This document shows, piece after piece, positions 1-6,901 of a DNA stretch of 14,259 bases. The notes beneath the pieces are model-generated. The model did not search any database, was not told where the DNA came from, and saw nothing but the letters and a program-made list of their open reading frames with translations. Origin of the DNA: DAISIL01 sp036822015. GTDB lineage: Bacteria; Bacteroidota; Bacteroidia; Cytophagales; Bernardetiaceae. The stretch spans positions 1 through 14,259 of the forward strand of contig DAISIL010000071.1 in NCBI GenBank assembly GCA_036822015.1, in the 5' to 3' direction. Position 1 is the stretch's first letter, and each line of letters begins with the position of its first letter. The position numbers and the translations under genes are program-made.

Positions 1-1
1 C

Positions 2-190
2 GGCGGCGAAATTCGCCTCGAGAGCGGCTTTGATTATCAAGTCATTCGAGAACTTATGGCCATGGGTCATCGTGTAGGCTTTGCCAGAGGAGTCTATGGC
101 GGCTATCAGGCCATCTTATACGATACCGAAAACGGCGTGTACTACGGTGCTTCTGAATCCAGAAAAGATGGACACGCTGCAGGTTATTGA
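2..190 (+). CDS. ggt: Gamma-glutamyltransferase, C-terminal end (partial, 5' end outside window)
   Basis: Only the last 62 residues are present; the reading frame is open from the window edge to the TGA at 188-190. The tail resembles the end of the small (catalytic) subunit of gamma-glutamyltranspeptidases: an acidic/Gly start (GGEIRLESGF), then a segment reading MGHRVGFARGVYGGYQAI, and finally GASESRKDGHAAGY, which matches the family's usual closing pattern of G-A-S-(D/E)-x-R-x-D-G-x-x-x-G-Y. By family, the enzyme is a periplasmic or secreted Ntn-hydrolase that cleaves gamma-glutamyl bonds, for example in glutathione; the catalytic Thr and autocleavage site lie upstream and cannot be seen. 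The hemB start is 59 bp downstream on the same strand. Identification rests on this C-terminal motif alone, so another Ntn-type family is possible but less likely. Confidence 0.8.
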   Translation, partial: GGEIRLESGFDYQVIRELMAMGHRVGFARGVYGGYQAILYDTENGVYYGASESRKDGHAAGY

Positions 191-249
191 GCTTTTTGAA
201 TGACCCATTGTTTAAAATTTTTTCTTTACAAAATCACTTTTTTTCTACT

Positions 250-1221
250 ATGCTTATCCGTCGTCCCCGCCGCAACCGCCAATCAGATGCTATACGCGCT
301 TTGGTCAGAGAGACAAAGTTTGATACACAAGATTTAATTTTTCCACTTTTTGTTATTGAGGGAAAAAACACCACAGAGGCTATTCCGTCTATGCCTGGTA
401 TCCATCGTTATAGCCTGGATCGCCTCCTGGAAGAGGTGGCTGCGTGTTACGATATGGGTTTGCGTGTTTTTGCTCCTTTTCCGGCCATCGCTGATGCCCA
501 CAAAGACCCCTACGCCACGCACAGCTATCAGCCTGATAATCTTTACTTGCGCACCATCCAGACGCTCAAAGATCGCTTCCCCGACATCGTCTTGATGACC
601 GACGTAGCCATGGATCCGTATAGCTCCGATGGACACGACGGGTTGGTAAAGAATGGTAAAATTCTTAACGATCCTACACTGGAAATTCTCGGGAAAATGG
701 CGCTGGCACAAGCTGCTGCCGGAGCGGATATGATCGGCCCCTCCGATATGATGGATGGACGGGTAGGCTATCTTCGTAAAATTTTGGATGAAAATGGTTT
801 TACGGAGGTCTCTATTTTGGCTTACACGGCTAAGTATGCCAGTGCTTTTTATGGCCCCTTTCGGGATGCCCTGGATTCGGCACCCAAGTCCGGCGACAAA
901 AAAACATACCAGATGGATCCCGCCAACGCCCGTGAAGCCCTCCTGGAGGCCCAATTAGATATCGCCGAAGGAGCAGATATACTGATGGTTAAACCGGCCA
1001 TGCCCTACCTAGACGTAGTGCAACGCCTACGAGCGATGACACATCTGCCCATTGCTGCCTACCAGGTCAGTGGGGAGTATGCGATGCTCAAAGCGGCTGC
1101 CCAAAATGGCTGGCTGGATGCCGAAAAAGTGATGATTGAATCTTTGGTGGGCATCAAAAGAGCTGGTGCCGACATCATTCTAAGCTATTTTGCTAAAGAG
1201 GTGGCACAATTCGTGAAGTAG
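250..1221 (+). CDS. hemB: Porphobilinogen synthase (delta-aminolevulinic acid dehydratase)
   Basis: HemB condenses two 5-aminolevulinate molecules to porphobilinogen in the cytoplasm, the second common step of tetrapyrrole (haem) synthesis. From the ATG at 250 the product is 323 residues, the normal family length; an upstream TTG at 187 in the same frame would overlap the preceding gene and add 21 unconserved residues, so it was not chosen. Both active-site lysines are visible: K195 in AYTAKYASAFYGPFRDA and K248 in ADILMVKPAMPYLD, the latter forming the Schiff base in the family. The metal-binding loop reads TDVAMDPYSSDGHDG (A120, D122, D130), whereas zinc-dependent enzymes carry three cysteines there; this is the Asp-type, Mg-associated version. 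The C-terminal GIKRAGADIILSYFAKE is also typical. No Shine-Dalgarno sequence is seen before the start. The gene lies 59 bp after the ggt end and 33 bp before a small membrane-protein gene. Confidence 0.96.
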   Translation: MLIRRPRRNRQSDAIRALVRETKFDTQDLIFPLFVIEGKNTTEAIPSMPGIHRYSLDRLLEEVAACYDMGLRVFAPFPAIADAHKDPYATHSYQPDNLYLRTIQTLKDRFPDIVLMTDVAMDPYSSDGHDGLVKNGKILNDPTLEILGKMALAQAAAGADMIGPSDMMDGRVGYLRKILDENGFTEVSILAYTAKYASAFYGPFRDALDSAPKSGDKKTYQMDPANAREALLEAQLDIAEGADILMVKPAMPYLDVVQRLRAMTHLPIAAYQVSGEYAMLKAAAQNGWLDAEKVMIESLVGIKRAGADIILSYFAKEVAQFVK

Positions 1222-1254
1222 AAAAAAAGTGAATATTTTTCTACAACACATCCT

Positions 1255-1653
1255 ATGCACCCCCAACGCCTAACAGTAATGGTGATTGCCGTTTTGGGTA
1301 ATTTGAGTGCCTTCCTACCCTGGGCGGCCCTAGAAAGTGTGGGCGTAGTCAATGTATTTGAGATAGATATTCACGCCGGTTGGTATTTGTGTGGCTTGTT
1401 TGGGTTGCCCTTTGTGCTGGGCTGGCAGGGCAAAAAACAGCATTGCATCCCGCGCACCCATACGACCATCAGTAGTGTGTCTTTTTTGCTGGCTTTTTGG
1501 TTGAGCTATCACAGCCTCGAAGAGATCACCGCTTCCCGTAGCCTTTATGCCGATGTGGGGACATATGCTGCCATGACCCTCTCCGTGCTTGGGTTGCTCT
1601 TGATTTGGTTGTTGCGCCGAAATTGCCGAACAAAGAAATTCCGCCCAACTTGA
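1255..1653 (+). CDS. Small integral membrane protein of unknown function
   Basis: A 132-residue protein that I do not recognise. It has four likely membrane helices, at about residues 6-24, 42-57, 70-86 and 102-120, with short loops and a basic C-terminus (RRNCRTKKFR), which suggests a cytoplasmic tail. The first helix runs into FLPW, a pattern seen at the same place in many small unannotated bacterial membrane proteins. There are no catalytic motifs. It starts 33 bp after the hemB stop and ends 34 bp before the sensor gene, all on the same strand, so co-transcription is likely but says little about function. The hydrophobic periodicity and the neat fit between two real genes support it being coding rather than chance. 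There is no Shine-Dalgarno sequence, as for most genes here. Confidence 0.75.
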   Translation: MHPQRLTVMVIAVLGNLSAFLPWAALESVGVVNVFEIDIHAGWYLCGLFGLPFVLGWQGKKQHCIPRTHTTISSVSFLLAFWLSYHSLEEITASRSLYADVGTYAAMTLSVLGLLLIWLLRRNCRTKKFRPT

Positions 1654-1687
1654 GGAGTTTATTTGGTAATTTATTTATCTTTCTTAC

Positions 1688-2404
1688 ATGAAACGGGGAC
1701 TCTGTCTTTTGCTGATTTGTAGCTGGTGCTTAAGTGCTGCCTATGCGCAACAAATAGGGCTACCGCTCATGCAGACCTTCGGCTATGAAGATTACGGGGG
1801 CTATCCCCAAAATTGGTGCCTGGACTTTGATCCACAAGGCCGGCTCTATGTCGCTAATGCCGAGGCCTTGCTGCGCTACGATGGCAGCCGATGGGAAACC
1901 CTCCTCGAGCAGGGTTTTCAGTCTTTGGCTATTGATACGGATGGAAAAGTATATGTCGGAGGAATAAATGATTTTGGTTATTTTTATGATAAAAATTTTT
2001 ATTCCTTAAAATATCTTCTTCCTGATTCCATTGCCCTCGATAAAGTTTGGCGTGTACATATCCTCCCCGAAGGTGTTTTTTTCTACACAGATGTACACAT
2101 CTTTTTGCTCCAAAACGAAGATCAGGTCAAGGTCATCTCCCCGGATACCGACAACGGATTTTGGCTCGCCTATGTGGCCAATGGAAAGTATTTTTTTCAG
2201 GAACTTGGGCTAGGACTGTTTGTGTGGCAGGAAGGGGAGAAGCATCTGATCGAATCGGACTACTGCGCCCGCTATCTACTCAACGAGATGCTACCGACCC
2301 AGGATCCCGACCAGATAGACCTCCTGATGGTCAATACCAAAAAAGGCACCTTCGTAGCTACCCTTGATTTGGGGAGCCAGCCCAGATACAACCACGCCCA
2401 GTAG
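1688..2404 (+). CDS. Propeller/Y_Y_Y/SpoIIE sensor phosphatase, N-terminal part (frameshifted from 3' part)
   Basis: This frame encodes the signal peptide and first part of a large membrane sensor. MKRGLCLLLICSWCLSAAYA has a basic n-region, a hydrophobic core and a likely signal-peptidase I site after AYA. Blade-like repeats follow (WCLDFDPQGRLYVAN, LLRYDGSRWETL, LAIDTDGKVYVGG), typical of the periplasmic beta-propeller of two-component-regulator-propeller proteins. After about residue 229 the frame becomes unrelated (SQPRYNHAQ) and stops at 2402-2404. The other frame, from about 2368 onward, continues the propeller. Adding one base to the G run at 2371-2374 joins the two into one protein of about 1062 residues (LDLGEPAQIQPRPVAALD at the junction). 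As written, this piece is a truncated 238-residue protein. I read it as one gene broken by a single-base deletion, which could be real or a sequencing error. A -1 ribosomal slip at T-TTG-GGG (2368-2374) is a less likely alternative. Confidence 0.8.
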   Translation: MKRGLCLLLICSWCLSAAYAQQIGLPLMQTFGYEDYGGYPQNWCLDFDPQGRLYVANAEALLRYDGSRWETLLEQGFQSLAIDTDGKVYVGGINDFGYFYDKNFYSLKYLLPDSIALDKVWRVHILPEGVFFYTDVHIFLLQNEDQVKVISPDTDNGFWLAYVANGKYFFQELGLGLFVWQEGEKHLIESDYCARYLLNEMLPTQDPDQIDLLMVNTKKGTFVATLDLGSQPRYNHAQ

Positions 2405-4875
2405 CGGCTCTTGATAGCCAAAAACTCGTCCTCAACCGTGGAATCGCTCCGGATGTAGCCAATGTTTTTTTGAGCGAAAATTACAAGGGATTGGGGCTAA
2501 TTCATTGGTATCCAGATAAAAAAGATTATATTCAGGTCATTGACAAATCCAAGGGACTGCCCACCAACCTCATCCACGATCTCAAAACAGACCCAGCAGG
2601 CGGGCTTTGGCTCGCCCTAGATGAGGGCATTGCTCACCTCGAAACGCATACGCCACTTTCTGTCTTTGACGAACGCAATGGCTTGAGTGGCCCCGTCTAT
2701 ACGTTGCGGCGATTTCGGGATACGCTTTATGTCGGGACAACACAAGGGCTGTTTTATTTGGATCCCCTGGATGCGGAGTTTCACTTGATTCAATCCGGTA
2801 ACTTCTGGACAATACAAACGCTCCAAACGCCGACGGGGGAGCGGCTCCTGGCTAGTTCTACTTTTCCCGATGCCTGGTGGACGATTGCGGGCAAGCGTGC
2901 CGAGCTGTTGTTTCATCGGGTCAGTCATACGGTCAGCATTCGTCCCGCGAAGGCAGATACACTGGTTTTTTGCGGAAAAGAAGACATTTCAAAAATTTAT
3001 ACAGACGAAAAAGGACTTCTTCGGATAGAGGCTTGCCATTGGTTGGCTCAAAAAGGAGATATTTATTTTTTGGAAGAAGATGCGTTGGGAAACCTTTGGG
3101 CGATGTCGGAGGCGGATGGTTTGTTTAGGATACCTGACTACCTGAATGCACCCGAAGGGGCAGAGGTTTTTCGCTATGGCATAGAAAAGGGGCTGCCCAG
3201 TCTAGATTTCAAAAAAGTGCGTCCCTTTGCTGCTCGGGGGCTACTGCATCTGGCTACACCGCAGGGCGTGCTGGTCTTTGATGACACCCAGGATCGCTTT
3301 GTGCTTAGTAACCTGTTGGGCAACAATCGCACGCCTGCCCAGCTCGTACAAACCGACTCGACAGGTAATTTATGGGCAATTTTGGATAAAAAATTACACC
3401 GTTTTGATCCACAAGGAAAATATCTGTCCGAAGAAAGCCATGTTTTTGAGCGAATGCCCCGCCCAGCGGCCGTAGAGAGTCTCCTGACCGAAGCCGATCA
3501 ACTCTGGATCGGGACAACGGAGCGGCTTTATCATTACGATATCGGACGGACTTTTGTGGCCACTACTCCTGCCGCCGCTTATCTGCAATACGTCCAGGCT
3601 GGGGCGGATACTTTATCGCCTACCCAGGCGGATCATATTCCTTTCCACAAAAATACCTTGACTTTTGGTTATGCCGCTAGTTTTTTTCAGGCCAACAAAC
3701 CCCTGTCCTATGCTTATTGGTTGCAGGGCTACGATGCTGGCTGGTCCTTGCCCACCACGCGCACCCAAAAGGAGTACACCAATTTGAGCGAAGGCGATTA
3801 CGTTTTTTGGGTCAAGGCATTGAATGCCTACGGCGTATATGGGCCGCCCGTGCAGTATGCCTTTTCGATTTTGCCCCCCTGGTACCGGACATGGTGGGCA
3901 TACCTGGCCTATCTCCTGCTTGCTGTGGGCGGTGTCTGGGGGATTGTTCGGCTCAACGCCATTCGGTTGCGCCAAGAAAAAGACCACCTTGAGGCACTGG
4001 TACAGGCACGTACCCAGACGCTGGAGGAGCAAAAAGAAGAAATTGCCCAGCAAGCCGAAAAAATCACTTTCCAAGCCGAAAAAATCACGGATAGCATCCG
4101 GTATGCCCGCACGATCCAGGAGGCCATCCTGCCGACTACCCGCGAACTCAACCAGCATTTCAAGGATTATTTTATCATTTATCAACCCAAAGATATCGTC
4201 TCGGGAGATTTCTTTTGGATGGCAAAAATACCACAAGATCAAGGGTTTATGATTGCCTTAGCCGACTGCACAGGGCACGGCGTACCCGGCGGCTTTATGT
4301 CCATGATCGGCAAAGCTCTCCTGGATGAAGCCATACAGGAACGCCACTTGCTACGACCGGCTCAAATCCTGACCTGGCTCGATCAGGCTGTACGTCAGAC
4401 CCTCAAACAAGAAGAAGAAGGCGGCAGCGATGGTATGGACATTACCCTTTGCCATTTTGTCCCGCAATCAGGAGGCTGGCAATGTACCTTTGCGGGGGCG
4501 GGGCAACACCTGATCCTCTGCCCCGCAGACCGAACGCCCCCGGTGCGCATCCGTGGTGTGGCACGTGCCATCGGTGGCAAGCGCGGGGGGGGGCATCGCA
4601 AGCAAGCCTTCACAGAACAGGAGCAGTTCTTACCCCGCGATACCCGCGTGTATCTCTACTCGGATGGCGTAGTGGATATGGGAAACATAGAAAAAGAACG
4701 CTTTGGTACACAGAGATTTATGCAGCAGATCGCGGTAATCTCTGCACAGCCCATGTCGGATCAGAAGGCGCATTTTGAGCAAGTCATCCGCGACTTTCAG
4801 GCGGGGAGCGATCAGCGCGACGACATCACCTTGATTGGCTTTCGGGTGCTTGCATCTCCTCCAACTCCTGCCTAA
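2374..4875 (+). CDS. Propeller/Y_Y_Y/SpoIIE sensor phosphatase, C-terminal part (frameshift at about 2371-2374)
   Basis: The frame is open from 2368; the first possible start codon is a TTG at 2470, giving 801 residues with no signal peptide, so it is best read as the continuation of the 1688-2404 frame. In the 801-residue numbering, propeller repeats (GLPTNLIHDLKTDPAGGLWLA, GLFYLD, GNLWAM, TDSTGNLWAI, DQLWIGTTERLYHYD) occupy about 1-360. A Y_Y_Y domain follows at about 390-467 (YAYWLQGYDAGWS, YTNLSEGDYVFWVKALNAYG), then a membrane helix at about 474-494 and a coiled coil at about 500-540. The SpoIIE/PP2C phosphatase domain runs from about 565 to 795. Its metal-binding acidic motifs are intact: DIVSGDFFW (D580), ADCTGHGVPGG (D599), SDGVVD (D732) and DDITLIGF (D785). 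By family, a periplasmic signal would control cytoplasmic serine/threonine phosphatase activity, commonly towards an anti-anti-sigma partner; none is encoded nearby. A nine-G tract at 4585-4593 lies inside the phosphatase domain. The 3' end overlaps nadE by 50 bp. Confidence 0.88.
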   Translation, partial: EPAQIQPRPVAALDSQKLVLNRGIAPDVANVFLSENYKGLGLIHWYPDKKDYIQVIDKSKGLPTNLIHDLKTDPAGGLWLALDEGIAHLETHTPLSVFDERNGLSGPVYTLRRFRDTLYVGTTQGLFYLDPLDAEFHLIQSGNFWTIQTLQTPTGERLLASSTFPDAWWTIAGKRAELLFHRVSHTVSIRPAKADTLVFCGKEDISKIYTDEKGLLRIEACHWLAQKGDIYFLEEDALGNLWAMSEADGLFRIPDYLNAPEGAEVFRYGIEKGLPSLDFKKVRPFAARGLLHLATPQGVLVFDDTQDRFVLSNLLGNNRTPAQLVQTDSTGNLWAILDKKLHRFDPQGKYLSEESHVFERMPRPAAVESLLTEADQLWIGTTERLYHYDIGRTFVATTPAAAYLQYVQAGADTLSPTQADHIPFHKNTLTFGYAASFFQANKPLSYAYWLQGYDAGWSLPTTRTQKEYTNLSEGDYVFWVKALNAYGVYGPPVQYAFSILPPWYRTWWAYLAYLLLAVGGVWGIVRLNAIRLRQEKDHLEALVQARTQTLEEQKEEIAQQAEKITFQAEKITDSIRYARTIQEAILPTTRELNQHFKDYFIIYQPKDIVSGDFFWMAKIPQDQGFMIALADCTGHGVPGGFMSMIGKALLDEAIQERHLLRPAQILTWLDQAVRQTLKQEEEGGSDGMDITLCHFVPQSGGWQCTFAGAGQHLILCPADRTPPVRIRGVARAIGGKRGGGHRKQAFTEQEQFLPRDTRVYLYSDGVVDMGNIEKERFGTQRFMQQIAVISAQPMSDQKAHFEQVIRDFQAGSDQRDDITLIGFRVLASPPTPA
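4051..4088 (+). repeat. Tandem 21-bp in-frame heptad repeat in the sensor coiled coil
   Basis: Two copies of CAAGCCGAAAAAATCAC (4051-4067 and 4072-4088) lie 21 bp apart. They encode QAEKITF then QAEKITD, that is, two identical-type heptads of the coiled coil between the membrane helix and the SpoIIE domain. The 17-bp identity, including synonymous positions, suggests a recent duplication of one heptad. Confidence 0.7.
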
Positions 4876-6835
4876 ACCCTCCCGAAAGAATCGGAAAGCG
4901 ACACCAGGTCTTGGGATCCAGGTTTTTGTCGTCGAGGTGAAAAGAAGGTGCGTAGCGTTCGCGCTTCCATTGGTTGCGGCTCCAAAGCCGAAAAAACCGT
5001 TGAATCCATGCCTGCCGCTGCTCTTCGTCTGTTTCTGGGTATTGGTGTCGGAGGAGGACGAGGCATTCTTTGGGCGATTTTTTGTCGCGGATGGCAGCCC
5101 CTTCGATATAGTCGAGGATGTCGTAGGGCATCAAGTCTTCTTCATCGGTTTGTTTGGCGGCCTGCGGGCGTAGCTCGGCTGTGGGCTGCTGCGCGTTGAT
5201 GTACCGAAGGGCGGGGATGGGGTATTTTTTGGCAGGCCCCTGGGTTTCTAGCCATCGGAGCCACTGCCGCAAAAAGTCCTTGTCGATGCCGGCGATGGGA
5301 CTAAGCCCGCCACTGGTATCGCCGTCCATGGTGGCATAACCTACGGCGGCTTCGGAGCGGTTGCTGGTCGAGAGCAGCAGGGCGTTTTGGATATTGGCAA
5401 ACATCCAGATACTGGGGGCGCGAACTCGGGCTTGTATGTTTTGGAGGGCAATATCATCCTGTTCCCAGGTCAGGGGACGGGCCAGGGCCCCCTCAATCAT
5501 GGCCACGTAGCTCTTGAAGGTCGGGTCGATGTTGAGTTGGTGGTGCTGGCTGTGCAGGGCTTCGGCCAGGGACTGGGCTGCGTGGCGGGTGGTCTCTGAA
5601 CTGTTTTCGGTGCCTTGATAAGCCGTCGTGATGAGGGCCCGGGCCAGTGCGGGTACATCGGATGCTTCTTTAATTTTTGAAATGTAGTTGAGCTTTTCCT
5701 TAAATTTCTCTAAGCCGATATTTTCTATGCCTAGCTGTATCATCAGATAGCAAAGACAGGTTACGGCCGCCGAGTCGGCCCCGCCGCTCAACGAGATCAC
5801 AAAGCCCTGGGAGAAACTCTTGCGGAGGTAATCGTAGAGAGCCAGGGCTTCGGCACGGGCAAACTCTTCTTCTTGTAAGGTCTGGGTTTGTTCCCAGTAG
5901 CTGGGGTCAAAGTGGCGTTCTTGGGGCAAAGCCTCCGGAAAAGTGAAGGGTATTTCGATGCGGTGATCGCTGTTGGGATCAGGGGGATGAAAAAACGTAC
6001 TGGCTTGAGCTTGGGTGAGCCTTGCCTGCGCAATATCAATGGTAGCCGTGGTGAGCAGGTGGTCGTGGAAGGTGAGGCGGGGCCCTTCGGCAACAAGCTC
6101 GCCCGAGGAGGCAATGAGCGTACCACCATCGTAGATGGCCCGGCCGGCTTCGTTACCCAAAAGGTTGGCATAAATGTAAGCTGTCCCGAAAGCCCGCGAT
6201 CCCTCCAGCACAAAACGCTTACGAAGTTTAAATTTTTCAAAGGCAAAATGACTAGCCGAGGGGTTCAGGATCACATCTACGCCTACGTCGGCCAGGCGAC
6301 GGCCAGGCCGGCTCGATACCCAGGCATCCTCACAAATCTCAAAACCGATCTTGACCCCGCCTACCTGAAAGTAAACATCGCCCATCGGGTACTCGTGCCG
6401 GCTGCCGTCCGGGTGTGTCAGGGTGAGCCATACCCGCTGCCCCTCTGGCCAGGGCGTAAACCAGCGCGGCTCATAGTGGATGCCATTGCCGGCCAGGTAT
6501 TGCTTGACCGCAAAACCGGCAATGCGCCCGTCCACCACCAGGGCGGCAGCATTGAAGGTGCGGTTGCGGAACATCAGCGGCAGCCCGAGGCATACGATGA
6601 GGTTTTTTGTCTCGGGCAAGAGGGCAAAAAGTCCATCCAGGCTGCGCCGTAAGACGTTCTCGGAATAGAACATATCCTCACAGCCATAGCCCGAGAGGCA
6701 CAGCTCGGGCAGGCAAAGGATACTTACCCCTTCACTTTGGGCTTGATGAATGGCCGCCCGAATGCGGCTTAGGTTGCCCGCCCAGTCCATGGGGGTTTGG
6801 TTCAGGGCTGCCCCACCAACTTTGATGAGTTGCAT
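4826..6835 (-). CDS. nadE: Glutamine-dependent NAD(+) synthetase
   Basis: This cytoplasmic enzyme makes NAD from nicotinic acid adenine dinucleotide, ATP and glutamine. The 669-residue protein has two domains. An N-terminal nitrilase-fold glutaminase (about 1-290) carries the Glu-Lys-Cys triad: E44 in CLPELCLSGYGCED, K111 in VKQYLAGNGIHYEP and C168 in FEICEDAW. A C-terminal synthetase (about 320-640) carries the ATP-pyrophosphatase loop SLSGGADS (348-355), GTENSS (408-413), LSTSNRSEAAVGY (488-500) and DGDTSGGLSPIAGIDKD. The length matches the long, self-sufficient glutamine-using form rather than the ammonia-only form of about 270 residues. The stretch between SGGADS and GTENSS is rather long and Lys/Glu-rich. 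The ATG at 6833-6835 gives the expected start, MQLIKVGGAALNQTP. It lies 66 bp downstream of the acyl-CoA synthetase stop on the same strand, so a two-gene transcript is likely. Its last 16 codons overlap the end of the convergent sensor gene. Confidence 0.95.
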   Translation of the reverse strand: MQLIKVGGAALNQTPMDWAGNLSRIRAAIHQAQSEGVSILCLPELCLSGYGCEDMFYSENVLRRSLDGLFALLPETKNLIVCLGLPLMFRNRTFNAAALVVDGRIAGFAVKQYLAGNGIHYEPRWFTPWPEGQRVWLTLTHPDGSRHEYPMGDVYFQVGGVKIGFEICEDAWVSSRPGRRLADVGVDVILNPSASHFAFEKFKLRKRFVLEGSRAFGTAYIYANLLGNEAGRAIYDGGTLIASSGELVAEGPRLTFHDHLLTTATIDIAQARLTQAQASTFFHPPDPNSDHRIEIPFTFPEALPQERHFDPSYWEQTQTLQEEEFARAEALALYDYLRKSFSQGFVISLSGGADSAAVTCLCYLMIQLGIENIGLEKFKEKLNYISKIKEASDVPALARALITTAYQGTENSSETTRHAAQSLAEALHSQHHQLNIDPTFKSYVAMIEGALARPLTWEQDDIALQNIQARVRAPSIWMFANIQNALLLSTSNRSEAAVGYATMDGDTSGGLSPIAGIDKDFLRQWLRWLETQGPAKKYPIPALRYINAQQPTAELRPQAAKQTDEEDLMPYDILDYIEGAAIRDKKSPKECLVLLRHQYPETDEEQRQAWIQRFFRLWSRNQWKRERYAPSFHLDDKNLDPKTWCRFPILSGGFRQELEEMQAPESQSR

Positions 6836-6901
6836 AAGGGAATCGCTTGGTTAGTGTACATGATACGTTTTGCAGCCCTGATTTGTTCGTTTTTTGTGGG
6901 G

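Noticed and set aside
187..249. Upstream TTG extension of hemB
   Set aside because: It would overlap the ggt stop and add 21 residues outside the family's normal N-terminus; the ATG at 250 gives the expected 323-residue protein.
334..954. 206-residue open frame antisense to hemB
   Set aside because: It lies wholly inside a well-supported conserved gene, has no recognisable domain, and its composition is what reverse reading of that gene gives.
1218..1244. Inverted repeat GTAGAAAAA/TTTTTCTAC at the hemB stop
   Set aside because: The nine-pair stem is almost entirely A/T, lacks a GC-rich core and overlaps the stop codon; too weak to call a terminator, and the next gene follows closely.
2405..2419. 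Small GGCT/AGCC hairpin downstream of the frame junction as a frameshift stimulator
   Set aside because: A four-pair stem some 30 bp beyond the heptamer is too weak and too distant to stimulate slippage.
3613..4242. 209-residue open frame antisense to the sensor gene
   Set aside because: It lies opposite the Y_Y_Y, membrane and coiled-coil region; its composition only mirrors that coding strand.
5888..6652. 254-residue open frame antisense to nadE
   Set aside because: Shadow of the glutaminase domain of nadE, which has its full catalytic triad on the other strand; no motif is seen in the antisense product.
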